A stretch of 16,936 nt of DNA from assembly GCA_946528555.1 (NCBI GenBank), contig CAMMYS010000040.1, positions 1-16,936 of the forward strand, given 5' to 3'. This document shows positions 1-7,684 of this stretch, one piece after another; positions within the stretch are counted from its first letter, which is position 1, and each line of letters begins with the position of its first letter. Made by a program: the position numbers and the translations under genes. The notes beneath the pieces are model-generated. The model saw only the letters and a list, made by a program, of their open reading frames with translations. It made no database searches and was not told the origin of the DNA. This DNA is from an uncultured Mycoplasmatota bacterium. GTDB taxonomy: Bacteria > Bacillota_I > Bacilli_A > RF39 > UBA660.

Positions 1-1
1 A

Positions 2-706
2 AAATTAGTAATAAATGAAATTAAAAAAGTAGGTATTATTAAAATATTTTTATCTTTAATAACATTTTTAATAATAATATTAGTAATCTATAAAACCAAT
101 AAAGAAGATATATTATCTACATCATATAGTTTAATACCTTTTGTAGGAATATTTATGATTATATTTTATGGTGGGTGTATATCATCTGAAATAGAGAATG
201 GATCTATGAAATATTATTTAACTAAACCTATTAAAAGATGGAAGATTTATTTATCTAAATTTATTAGTATTTATTTATACTTGATAATTATATTTAGTTA
301 TATTTTATTTATATATTTAATTATTATAGATAGAGTAGACTATGATTTTATTATTAATTTTATTAAATATACAATACCTATCTTTTTATTAGGAAGCATT
401 AGTCTTTTTATATCAACTATTATTAAAAATACAGCAATGTGTATAGGAATAGACATTTTTATATTAGTTTTTTCAACACTTATTTCACAAGTTTTATTTG
501 GAATAAATATTAATGTAATAGAATATACATTTTTACCATATTTAGATTTTAATATTTTTAATGATGTTGATGCATTAAATATAATGAATAAAGAACTTGG
601 TATTAATCTTAATATGAAAAGTGGAGTTATTATAGATTTAGTTTCAATTATTATATTTTATTATTTTGGTAGACTATTTTTTATAAATAAAGATGTAAAA
701 AATTAG
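2..706 (+). CDS. ABC-2 type transporter permease (3' part; 5' end outside the window)
   Basis: The reading frame is open from base 2 to the TAG at 704-706, so the gene starts upstream of the window; the ATG at 155 is internal. About 234 residues are visible. They are strongly hydrophobic, with roughly five to six membrane segments: one near the left edge, then around the GGCISSEIENG stretch, and several Ile/Phe/Leu-rich segments up to a final one just before the C-terminal KDVKN. The cytoplasmic-loop pattern SSEIENGSMKYYLTKPIKR is typical of ABC-2 permeases of the NatB/BcrB type, where G(T/S)-x-KY-LTKPI-R follows the first helices. Such proteins form the membrane channel of ABC exporters and work with an ATPase usually encoded just upstream, which would lie outside this window. 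The substrate cannot be told from sequence. Confidence is high for the family and low for the substrate. Confidence 0.85.
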   Translation, partial: KLVINEIKKVGIIKIFLSLITFLIIILVIYKTNKEDILSTSYSLIPFVGIFMIIFYGGCISSEIENGSMKYYLTKPIKRWKIYLSKFISIYLYLIIIFSYILFIYLIIIDRVDYDFIINFIKYTIPIFLLGSISLFISTIIKNTAMCIGIDIFILVFSTLISQVLFGININVIEYTFLPYLDFNIFNDVDALNIMNKELGINLNMKSGVIIDLVSIIIFYYFGRLFFINKDVKN

Positions 707-712
707 TTAATT

Positions 713-732
713 AAAACAAAAATATTGTTTTT
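713..732 (+). terminator. weak candidate terminator after the ABC permease
   Basis: AAAACAA (713-719) can pair with TTGTTTT (725-731) around a 5-nt A/T loop, followed by T. The stem has only one G:C pair, so it is a poor hairpin and termination here is uncertain. Confidence 0.35.
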
Positions 733-784
733 ATATTATATTTTTGCTAATATGATTATATAAAGAATAGGTTGGTGAAGTGAA

Positions 785-1135
785 ATGGCTACTAAAAAAG
801 CTAGTAAAACAACTAAAAAGGCTCCAGTAAAAACTACTGCTGCTCCAAAAAAGACAGTAAAGAAAACAACAACAGTTAAAAGAACTGCTGCTCCAAAGAA
901 AAGAGAAACACATGAAATTCCTGGTGGATTTTTAATGTATATCTTCTTAATAATTGCAGCAGCTGCAGCAATTATTGCAGTAGCAGGTATTATTCTTGAA
1001 AATGGAATTGATACTTCTAATATGTCTGCATATGAAGATTTCTTTACATTCATTAAACAATGTAAGAGCGTAGCATTAGGAATATTTGGTATTTTCTTAG
1101 TATTAGCTTGTTTTATGAAAATGAGTGAAAAATAA
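785..1135 (+). CDS. small membrane protein with a Lys/Ala/Pro-rich histone-like N-terminal tail
   Basis: 116 residues; I do not recognise a named family. Residues 2-40 hold 15 Lys/Arg and no acidic residue, arranged in KKA, TTKK, AAPKK and VKRTAAPKK units like the tails of histone H1 or bacterial HU-tail proteins. Residues about 49-71 (LMYIFLIIAAAAAIIAVAGII) and 94-111 are two membrane segments joined by a short acidic loop containing NGIDTSNMSAYEDFF. The positive-inside rule puts the tail in the cytoplasm with both ends inside. The tail could bind nucleic acid or acidic lipid; this is inference. The start is set by GGTGA (774-778), six bases before the ATG. It is a single gene between a weak hairpin upstream and a good terminator at its stop. 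Confidence 0.8.
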   Translation: MATKKASKTTKKAPVKTTAAPKKTVKKTTTVKRTAAPKKRETHEIPGGFLMYIFLIIAAAAAIIAVAGIILENGIDTSNMSAYEDFFTFIKQCKSVALGIFGIFLVLACFMKMSEK

Positions 1136-1160
1136 TGACTTTTATAAAGTCATTTTTTTT
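1134..1160 (+). terminator. intrinsic terminator overlapping the stop codon of the Lys-rich membrane protein
   Basis: A nine-base-pair stem (1134-1142 with 1146-1154, core ATGACTT/AAGTCAT) has a three-base loop and is followed by eight T residues (1153-1160). The last two bases of the TAA stop begin the stem. Confidence 0.85.
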
Positions 1161-1195
1161 AATAAACAAATAAAATGTAAAATATACAAAAAGTA

Positions 1196-1225
1196 TTGTA
1201 TAAGTTTTTCTATTAATGATACAAT
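1196..1225 (+). promoter_or_regulatory. putative promoter of tsaE
   Basis: TTGTAT (1196-1201) and TACAAT (1220-1225) are 18 bases apart. TG at 1217-1218 makes an extended -10. The GGTGAT ribosome site follows at 1232-1237, ahead of the ATG at 1242. Confidence 0.5.
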
Positions 1226-1241
1226 GATTATGGTGATATAA

Positions 1242-1694
1242 ATGCAATATAAAATAACAACATATTCTGAAGATGAGACAATGGAACTTGCTGAAAATAT
1301 TGAATCAGAAAAATTTCCAAATATGGTTATTTGTCTTGAAGGTGATTTAGGTAGTGGAAAAACTGTATTTGCAAAAGCATTTGCAAAATCACTAGGTATT
1401 AAAGATAATATTACATCTCCAACATTTAATATTATTAAAGAGTATGATGGAGCAGAAATGAGATTATTCCATATGGATGTATATCGTTTTGCTGATATTA
1501 AACAAGATATTGGTATACCAGAGTACTTTAATAAAAAAGGTGTATGTATTATAGAATGGTCAGATTTAATAGAAGATATCTTACCAAAAAATAGATTAGA
1601 TATTAGAATTAAGATAATAGATGAAAATACTAGACAGTTTATAATTATTCCTAGAGGAAATAAATACGAAGATTTATGTGAAAGAGTTTTATAA
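1242..1694 (+). CDS. tsaE: tRNA threonylcarbamoyladenosine biosynthesis ATPase TsaE
   Basis: 150 residues, the normal TsaE length. TsaE is the ATPase partner of TsaB-TsaD in making N6-threonylcarbamoyladenosine at position 37 of ANN-decoding tRNAs. Visible motifs: Walker A GDLGSGKT at residues 34-41, the switch-like TSPTFNIIKEY segment that follows, HMDVYR, and the family's IIEWSD segment where Walker B lies. The start ATG has GGTGAT at 1232-1237 four bases upstream. tsaB often follows tsaE in Bacillota, but here the next gene is an LRV protein behind a terminator, so the partner genes must be elsewhere. The last codons form the left arm of the terminator. High confidence. Confidence 0.95.
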   Translation: MQYKITTYSEDETMELAENIESEKFPNMVICLEGDLGSGKTVFAKAFAKSLGIKDNITSPTFNIIKEYDGAEMRLFHMDVYRFADIKQDIGIPEYFNKKGVCIIEWSDLIEDILPKNRLDIRIKIIDENTRQFIIIPRGNKYEDLCERVL

Positions 1695-1705
1695 CTCTTT
1701 TTTTT
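1681..1705 (+). terminator. intrinsic terminator built into the end of tsaE
   Basis: AAAGAGTT (1681-1688) pairs with AACTCTTT (1693-1700) around a four-base loop, followed by T to 1705. The left arm is coding sequence (the last codons of tsaE) and the TAA stop spans loop and right arm. Confidence 0.85.
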
Positions 1706-1736
1706 GTGGTAAAATAAATATAATAGGTGAAAGAAT

Positions 1737-3272
1737 ATGGATGATTTAGAAAGGGTGTTGTCAAATATTAAATCTAAGTTAGATAAGTTAAGCAAAGAAG
1801 CTTTATTATCTTATCTATCTCTTTCATATTGTCCTAGTGATGTATTAAAAGAGTATTATGATAAAAATGATAGTGATATTAAAATATGTTTATCTATGAA
1901 CTGTAATACTCCTGAAGATATATTAAAAGAACTATATAATGATAAGATAACTAAAAATAATGTTATTGAAAATGAGAATTGTCCAAGAGAAATATTAAAT
2001 TTATTAATATCAACTAATGATAAAAATATATATTCATTACTTATGAAAAATAATAAATGTCCTAAAAAGTTATTTAGGATGATTAATGAAGTTAATCTTT
2101 CAAATCCAATATGTCCTAAAGATGTATTATTAAAATATTCTTCTAATGCAGATAATTTAACTATGAAAGAAATATCTGATATTGCTAGTAATATAAATAT
2201 GACAAATGAAGAATTACATATGATATATAAGAGTAAATTAGGATATACAGCAAGATATTCATTTGCTAAAAATATTAATTGTAGTGAAGATATATTAGGA
2301 AAAATATATGAAAGAAATAATAATAAAGATTTAAAATTAGATATATTAAAGAATCCTAATTGTCCGCAAACTATTATAAAGAAAGAATTAAGAACTAATG
2401 AAATAGAGACATATAGAGCAATAGTATGTAATCCAAATTTACCACAAGGTATATTAGATAGATTATCTTTAGTAGAAGATGAAGAATTGATATGTAATAT
2501 TGCTTCAAATAAAAAGAATAAAAACATAGATTTATTATCAAATAATATATCATCTAAAGTAAGAAAATGTGTTTTAGAAAACGAAAATGTAAGCTTAGAT
2601 ATTATTAAGAGTATGTTGAGTGATAGTGATGAAGATATTTCTATATGTGCTTTATTTAAATATTATAATTATATAAAGAATAGTAGTGATAATAATATAG
2701 ATCAAAATATTGAAGATGAAAGAAGAAAAGAAAGAAAAGAAGAAAATGATAATTATGATATAGAACTTGAAAGAATTAATAATATTAATGATAAATTGAA
2801 AGCAGAACAAAATAAAGAAACAGAACATATGATTAGAGATTTAGAACAAGTTATATCACATATTAAAAATCCTGATGAAAACTTTACTATTAGGAGACTA
2901 TATCATACTATTCCAATAAATGAAGATTATTTATTTGATGAAAGACCTGATGGAAGTAAAGAAATAAAACAAGAATTTATTAAATTACTTAAGTATTTTG
3001 ATTTAAGTAATATTAGTTGTGATAATATGGTAGCAACAGATATAGATTTTAGATTTACTAATTTAGATATAGATCCACAAAAAGTATTTAATAAAGATTT
3101 AAGTTATTCTAGATTTGGTGATAATAATATACATAAATTTAGAAACTTTAATGGAGTTAAAATGGTGGGTAGTGATTTTAGTGAAACTAGATTATCAGTT
3201 GGACAAAGTGAAAAAGAAAAATCAGATATATTGAAAGAAGCAGCAAGTGAACTTGGTGCTGAAGTAAAATAG
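1737..3272 (+). CDS. leucine-rich repeat variant (LRV)-like repeat protein with pentapeptide-like C-terminus
   Basis: 511 residues without signal peptide or membrane segment. Residues about 30-295 hold around ten degenerate repeats of 24-27 residues with the signature N-(C/x)-P-x-(D/E)-(I/V)-L-x-x-(L/Y): YCPSDVLKEY at 31, NTPEDILKEL at 57, NCPREILNLL at 81, KCPKKLFRMI at 107, ICPKDVLLKY at 125, NCSEDILGKI at 181, NCPQTIIKKE at 208 and NLPQGILDRL at 234. This matches the alpha-solenoid pattern NPNTPPEVLxxLA of LRV proteins. Residues 320-375 are a highly charged probable coiled coil. Residues about 422-486 have pentapeptide-like units (ATDIDFRFTNLDI, KDLSYSRF, GSDFSETRL). A binding or scaffold role is likely, but the partner is unknown. 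AGGTGA at 1725-1730 supports the ATG. The gene is followed after 14 bases by phosphoketolase with no terminator between them, so the two are probably co-transcribed. Confidence 0.8.
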   Translation: MDDLERVLSNIKSKLDKLSKEALLSYLSLSYCPSDVLKEYYDKNDSDIKICLSMNCNTPEDILKELYNDKITKNNVIENENCPREILNLLISTNDKNIYSLLMKNNKCPKKLFRMINEVNLSNPICPKDVLLKYSSNADNLTMKEISDIASNINMTNEELHMIYKSKLGYTARYSFAKNINCSEDILGKIYERNNNKDLKLDILKNPNCPQTIIKKELRTNEIETYRAIVCNPNLPQGILDRLSLVEDEELICNIASNKKNKNIDLLSNNISSKVRKCVLENENVSLDIIKSMLSDSDEDISICALFKYYNYIKNSSDNNIDQNIEDERRKERKEENDNYDIELERINNINDKLKAEQNKETEHMIRDLEQVISHIKNPDENFTIRRLYHTIPINEDYLFDERPDGSKEIKQEFIKLLKYFDLSNISCDNMVATDIDFRFTNLDIDPQKVFNKDLSYSRFGDNNIHKFRNFNGVKMVGSDFSETRLSVGQSEKEKSDILKEAASELGAEVK

Positions 3273-3275
3273 AAT

Positions 3276-3282
3276 AAGGAGG
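3276..3282 (+). promoter_or_regulatory. strong ribosome binding site of phosphoketolase
   Basis: A full AAGGAGG lies four bases before the ATG at 3287 in the 14-base gap after the LRV gene. It is stronger than the GGTGA-type sites common elsewhere in the window, consistent with high expression of a central-metabolism enzyme. Confidence 0.8.
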
Positions 3283-3286
3283 AAAT

Positions 3287-5632
3287 ATGAGAACATTAAC
3301 TGACAAAGAATTAAAAAATATGAATGAATATTTTAGAGCACTAAATTATTTATCATTAGGACAATTATATTTGAAAGATAATCCATTACTTAGAGAACCA
3401 TTAACATTAGAACATGTTAAACCTAATGTAGTAGGACACTGGGGTACAGCACCAGGACAGAATTTTATATATATGCATTTAAATAGAATTATTAAAAAGC
3501 ATAATTTAAATATGATATATATTTCTGGACCAGGTCATGGTGGCCAAGCAATGGTAGCAAATGTATATTTAGAAGGTACTTATACAGAAGTATATCCAAA
3601 TATTACAGAGGATGAAGAAGGATTAAAGAAATTATTTAAACAATTTAGTTTTCCAGGAGGAATATCTTCTCATGTTGCACCTGAAACACCAGGTAGTATT
3701 AATGAAGGTGGAGAACTAGGTTATTCACTTGCTCATGCTTATGGAGCAGTACTTGATAATCCAACTTTGATAGCTGCTTGTGTAGTAGGTGATGGAGAAG
3801 CTGAAACAGGTCCTTTAGCAGCATCTTGGCATTTAAATAAAATAATAAATCCACTTACTGATGGAATTGTACTTCCAATATTGCATTTAAATGGATATAA
3901 AATTGCAAATCCAACTATATTTGCAAGAATGCCAAAAGATGAATTAATTAAATTCTTTGAAGGATGTGGATATATACCATATATAGTAGAAGCAACTTCA
4001 ATAGATAAATTACAAGAATTAATGGCTAAAACATTAGATAAATGTATTGAGGATATAAAATCAATTAAGAGTAAAAAACATTTAAATAAAAGAGCTAAAT
4101 TCCCAATGGTAATTTTTAAAACTCCTAAGGGATGGACTGGACCAAAGAAAATAGATGGCAAAATGGTTGAAGGAAGTTTTAGATCACATCAAGTACCAGT
4201 TGTAGTTAATAGAGAACATCCAGAAAACTTATCAATTTTAGAAGCATGGTTAAAGAGTTATCATCCAGAAGAATTATTTGATGAAAACGGAACTCTTAAA
4301 AAAGAATTAAAAGCACTTGTTCCTAAAGGAAATGCTAGAATGGGAGCTAATCCTGTAGCAAATGGTGGAAAGTTATTAAAAGAATTAAATGTTCCTGATT
4401 TTAGAAAATATGCAATAGATGTTAAAAAACCAGGTTCTGTAGTAGCACAAGATATGATGGAATTAGGTAAGTTTATTAGAGATATTATTACTGCTAATGA
4501 GCATAATAAAAACTTTAGAATTTTTGGACCAGATGAAGCATTATCAAATAGATTAAATCATGTATTTGAATCAACTTATAGACAATGGAATGGTATTACA
4601 TTACCTACAGATGAATATTTAAATAATTATGGTAGAGTAATAGATTCAGTATTATCAGAACACTTATGTGAAGGTATGTTAGAAGGATATCTTTTAACAG
4701 GTAGACATGGTTTCTTCCATAGCTATGAAGCATTTATAAGAGTAGTTGATTCAATGGCATCACAACATGCTAAATGGTTAAAAGTATGTCATGATTTACC
4801 ATGGAGAGCAGATATAGCATCATTAAACTACATTCTTACTTCATATGCATGGCAACAAGATCATAATGGATTTACTCATCAAGATCCAGGATTTATAAAC
4901 CATTTAGTAACTAAAAAAGCAGATATAACAAGAATATATCTACCATTTGATACAAATACATTAATTAGTTGTTTTGATCATTGTATTAAAACTAAGAATT
5001 ATATAAATGTAATAATTGCATCTAAACATCCAAGATTACAATGGTTAACAATGGATGAAGCAATTAAACATTGTACTAAAGGATTGGGTATATTAAAATT
5101 TGCTTCAAATGATGAAGGAAAAGAACCTGATTTAGTAATGGCTTGCGCTGGTGAAACACCAACTATTGAAACATTAGCAGCTGTTAAATTATTAAGAGAA
5201 CATTTCCCTAAATTAAAAATAAGAGTAGTTAATGTAGTTGATTTAATGAAATTACAAAGTGATGATAACCATCCTCATGGTTTAGAAAATGAAGAATTTG
5301 ATGCATTATTTACTAAGAAAAAACCAGTAATCTTTGCATATCATGGTTATCCACATTTAATACATCAATTATCATATAAGAGAACTAATAAAAATATTCA
5401 TGTTCATGGTTATATTGAAGAAGGTACTATTACTACAACATTTGATATGAAAGTTCAAAATAAATTAGATAGATATCATTTAGTAATTGATGCTTTAAAA
5501 TATTTACCACAATTAGGTGATAAATCTTCTGCACTAATTGAATATTGTAAGAATAAACTTGTTGAACATAAAGAATATATCCATGAAAATGGAGAAGACA
5601 TGCCTGAAATAAGAAATTGGACATGGGAATAG
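3287..5632 (+). CDS. xfp: phosphoketolase (xylulose-5-phosphate and/or fructose-6-phosphate)
   Basis: 781 residues, close to the usual 790-820. The enzyme is thiamine-diphosphate dependent. It cleaves xylulose 5-phosphate (and in many members fructose 6-phosphate) with phosphate to acetyl phosphate plus glyceraldehyde 3-phosphate (or erythrose 4-phosphate). Visible motifs: HWGTAPGQNF at 51-60, GPGHGG at 81-86, the PGGISSHVAPETPGSI family signature from 123, and the cofactor motif GDGEAETG at 168-175 with its later Asn in LHLNGYKI. Also visible are SFRSHQVP and, in the C-terminal half, GRHGFFHSYEAF and QDHNGFTHQDPG. It appears intact. Sequence alone does not separate EC 4.1.2.9 from 4.1.2.22. 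Acetyl phosphate could feed acetate kinase for ATP, but that gene is not in the window. It is the second gene of a unit with the LRV protein and ends at a strong terminator. Confidence 0.97.
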   Translation: MRTLTDKELKNMNEYFRALNYLSLGQLYLKDNPLLREPLTLEHVKPNVVGHWGTAPGQNFIYMHLNRIIKKHNLNMIYISGPGHGGQAMVANVYLEGTYTEVYPNITEDEEGLKKLFKQFSFPGGISSHVAPETPGSINEGGELGYSLAHAYGAVLDNPTLIAACVVGDGEAETGPLAASWHLNKIINPLTDGIVLPILHLNGYKIANPTIFARMPKDELIKFFEGCGYIPYIVEATSIDKLQELMAKTLDKCIEDIKSIKSKKHLNKRAKFPMVIFKTPKGWTGPKKIDGKMVEGSFRSHQVPVVVNREHPENLSILEAWLKSYHPEELFDENGTLKKELKALVPKGNARMGANPVANGGKLLKELNVPDFRKYAIDVKKPGSVVAQDMMELGKFIRDIITANEHNKNFRIFGPDEALSNRLNHVFESTYRQWNGITLPTDEYLNNYGRVIDSVLSEHLCEGMLEGYLLTGRHGFFHSYEAFIRVVDSMASQHAKWLKVCHDLPWRADIASLNYILTSYAWQQDHNGFTHQDPGFINHLVTKKADITRIYLPFDTNTLISCFDHCIKTKNYINVIIASKHPRLQWLTMDEAIKHCTKGLGILKFASNDEGKEPDLVMACAGETPTIETLAAVKLLREHFPKLKIRVVNVVDLMKLQSDDNHPHGLENEEFDALFTKKKPVIFAYHGYPHLIHQLSYKRTNKNIHVHGYIEEGTITTTFDMKVQNKLDRYHLVIDALKYLPQLGDKSSALIEYCKNKLVEHKEYIHENGEDMPEIRNWTWE

Positions 5633-5658
5633 CACTATTTACACAATAGTGCTTTTTT
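5631..5658 (+). terminator. intrinsic terminator after phosphoketolase
   Basis: AGCACTATT (5631-5639) pairs with AATAGTGCT (5645-5653) around a five-base loop and is followed by six T residues. The stem starts inside the TAG stop codon. Confidence 0.92.
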
Positions 5659-5694
5659 AATGTAAAATACATTTTATTAAAATTAAAAATATTA

Positions 5695-5700
5695 TATAAT
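5695..5700 (+). promoter_or_regulatory. putative -10 element of the hydrolase/Cys-rich pair
   Basis: A consensus TATAAT lies 24 bases before the ATG, behind the phosphoketolase terminator. The -35 region (about 5672-5677) is only T-rich. AGGTGAT at 5714-5720 is the ribosome site. Confidence 0.45.
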
Positions 5701-5723
5701 TTATATAGAAAATAGGTGATAAT

Positions 5724-7193
5724 ATGCAAAATTATACTTTAGATGATTATGATTTAGAAGGAGTATTAAATAATCAATATAAGGAATATAATAAAAGTGA
5801 ATTGGTTATTGATGGAAGATCTTATTTAGTTGATTGCCCTGAAAAAGTTGATGAAAATACAACAATTTGTATAGCAGGTAGAGGAGCAGGGGGGTTATCT
5901 GATGTTAACTCTGTTAGAGCTTCTTCTCCAGACCAAAATGTAATTGTTGTAGTACCTGTTGAATTACATAAAGAAGATTATGATGGAGCAATTGATTTAG
6001 CTAAAGATCTTGCTAATAAAACTGGCGCTAATGGAAATGCTAGTATTTATAGTGGACATAGCGCATCAGGACCATTAGTAACAGCAGCAGCAATATCTGA
6101 TTTAAAAGAATCACATGCTGCAGGAGAACAATCAAGAGCAACTATAATACTTAATGATACAACTGGAGAAAGATCTATATTTAATCAAGTACCACAAGAA
6201 GATGTTTCAGAATTAGATGATTCATTAGTAATAGCAAATCTTCAAGCTAGATATATTGTTGAAAACCCAGATGGAACAATCGCTTCTATGAACGGAAGAT
6301 TGGCTACATATGATCAAGATTTAGAAGACGCTGCTAGAGCAGGAGCTGCAGTAGTTATATCTGCTTATGATATAGATAATGATGATAGACATACAGATTC
6401 AGTTGACGTTATGAATGCACTTGGTTTACAAAGAGGTGAAAATTCATTATTAATGGATGAAAATTTCTCTTTTCCTAATAGATGGGGTAATCCAACTACT
6501 TGTAGAACTATGAATTATTACTATTTTGATCCAAAGAGTGATCAATGGGTTAAATTTGAATCTGCGAAGGATGCTCAGGTTTATATAGATACTGCTGAAG
6601 CAAAAATTGCACTTTATAATTCTGGATTCCTACAAAAAGAAAATGGTACATATTATATAAATACACCTGATGGTTTAGAAGAAGTATCTGAGATGGATAT
6701 TCAAAATATGGTTCTTGAATATAATAGAATTAGAGAAGAAGAGGGGAAACCTCCAATGTCTATGGATGAATATATTAAAGCTAGATTAAATAATGCTGGA
6801 TCAGATGGGGCAGAGTTTAATTTAGTAGATACTGGTAGAGCTGTAGAAACATTATATAAATCACTTAATTCAATTGGAACTCATATGAGAAGTTTAACTG
6901 ATATAAAAGGATTAAATTCAAGAAGAAATACATCATCTAAATTCTTAAGTAGTTGTCCATCATATCCAAGTGGAGTAAATACTTCTGCTTTATCAGCAGC
7001 AGGTGACTGTATATCAAAAATGGGAGCTAATTTAGAAACAGCATATAATGCTGCATTAGCTGTTCATAATGCATTATTAGAGACAGAAGGAATAGCATCA
7101 ACATATTATAAATCAAGTACTTATGGATATGAGGCAGCTCATGCAGATGCTAATACAAAGAATTTTGCTAATGACCATACAGTTGAGTTTTAA
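5724..7193 (+). CDS. uncharacterised alpha/beta-hydrolase-like protein with a C-terminal helical domain
   Basis: 489 residues with no signal peptide or membrane segment; I do not recognise the family. The N-terminal ~235 residues read as an alpha/beta-hydrolase fold: strand plus oxyanion-type loop TTICIAGRGAGGLSD (46-60), strand NVIVVVPVE (72-80), and nucleophile elbow SIYSGHSASGP with Ser113 (G-H-S-A-S). Later strands are ATIILNDTTG (139-148) and AAVVISAYDID (208-218), followed by His223 in DDRHTD. Asp145, Asp216 or Asp218 and His223 are triad candidates by position only. Residues 235-360 hold an NRWGNPTTCRTMNYYYFDP segment and an acidic linker. Residues about 365-465 are helical and Ala/Ser-rich, with two helices around a SSCPSYPSG turn, loosely like WXG100 or LXG secretion domains, but C-terminal and without W-x-G. 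Start supported by AGGTGAT at 5714-5720. A partner gene follows after 10 bases. Confidence 0.6.
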   Translation: MQNYTLDDYDLEGVLNNQYKEYNKSELVIDGRSYLVDCPEKVDENTTICIAGRGAGGLSDVNSVRASSPDQNVIVVVPVELHKEDYDGAIDLAKDLANKTGANGNASIYSGHSASGPLVTAAAISDLKESHAAGEQSRATIILNDTTGERSIFNQVPQEDVSELDDSLVIANLQARYIVENPDGTIASMNGRLATYDQDLEDAARAGAAVVISAYDIDNDDRHTDSVDVMNALGLQRGENSLLMDENFSFPNRWGNPTTCRTMNYYYFDPKSDQWVKFESAKDAQVYIDTAEAKIALYNSGFLQKENGTYYINTPDGLEEVSEMDIQNMVLEYNRIREEEGKPPMSMDEYIKARLNNAGSDGAEFNLVDTGRAVETLYKSLNSIGTHMRSLTDIKGLNSRRNTSSKFLSSCPSYPSGVNTSALSAAGDCISKMGANLETAYNAALAVHNALLETEGIASTYYKSSTYGYEAAHADANTKNFANDHTVEF

Positions 7194-7203
7194 GAGGTGA
7201 AAT

Positions 7204-7656
7204 ATGTTAAAAAGATTTAATAATAGTATTTATTATAGAGAAGAATATCAATGTACATGGCATACAGTTGTAGATCAAGCAGCAACAAATGCTAAGATAG
7301 CTGAATGCGAAGATAAATGGCAAGCCGAAATAGATGAGTGCGATGCACAAATTGCTCAATATAAAGCATTAATAGGTGAAATAAATTCCAAAATGAATGA
7401 AGCAAATAATCTTCAACAAGAATTTTTAAATAATACAGCTGCTATGGATAAAGCAAACATAACTCATCCAGGTGCAGTAGGAGCAATGGGTGGATGTCAA
7501 GATTGTCTTTCAGAAGTAAAAGCTGCATATAGTGGAATGATTAGTCAATGTGAGTCTTCTATAGCAACTTGGAATCAAAAGAAAACAACAGCACAAAATA
7601 AAAGAGGATCTTGTCCCGCTGATACTCCAAAAGTTTATAAAGAAGTATGTGATTAA
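7204..7656 (+). CDS. cysteine-rich helical protein, partner of the hydrolase-like protein
   Basis: 150 residues of unrecognised family. Residues about 22-80 are a heptad-like amphipathic helix rich in Ala, Glu, Gln and Lys (AKIAECEDKWQAEIDECDAQ onward). A short Gly-rich break with a CxxC pair (Cys98, Cys101) leads to a second helix at about 102-135. Eight cysteines (17, 35, 46, 98, 101, 116, 137, 149) are unusual for so short a protein and even in number, suggesting disulfides outside the cytoplasm or a metal site. There is no signal peptide. The helix-turn-helix layout loosely recalls DUF5082/YwqH-like proteins of type VII secretion loci, but I see no W-x-G motif. AGAGGTGA just upstream gives a good start, 10 bases after the hydrolase gene, so the two form an operon ended by a strong terminator. 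Confidence 0.6.
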   Translation: MLKRFNNSIYYREEYQCTWHTVVDQAATNAKIAECEDKWQAEIDECDAQIAQYKALIGEINSKMNEANNLQQEFLNNTAAMDKANITHPGAVGAMGGCQDCLSEVKAAYSGMISQCESSIATWNQKKTTAQNKRGSCPADTPKVYKEVCD

Positions 7657-7684
7657 AAAAAGAGATTTGAAAATCTCTTTTTTA
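7655..7684. terminator. bidirectional terminator between the Cys-rich protein and the soluble Tim44-like gene
   Basis: AGAGATTT (7661-7668) pairs with AAATCTCT (7671-7678). It is flanked by an A run (7655-7660) on the left and a T run (7678-7683) on the right, so it works in both directions. The minus-strand gene's stop codon (7682-7684) lies in the T run. Confidence 0.9.

Noticed and set aside
155..706. ABC permease starting at the ATG at 155
   Set aside because: The frame is open without stop to the left edge and encodes a further membrane helix typical of the family, so the ATG is internal and the gene is cut by the window.
736..1053. Minus-strand open frames opposite the Lys-rich membrane gene
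   Set aside because: They are shadows of the plus-strand gene: Phe/Val/Cys-rich low-complexity products mirroring the Lys/Ala codons, without ribosome sites.
1142..2527. Minus-strand open frames opposite tsaE and the LRV gene
   Set aside because: They run antisense to well-supported genes, cross a terminator, and encode hydrophobic low-complexity proteins as expected from AT-rich antisense frames.
5640..5723. Riboswitch or small RNA in the gap after phosphoketolase
   Set aside because: Only a terminator, a -10-like element and a ribosome site are visible; there is no conserved structured element.
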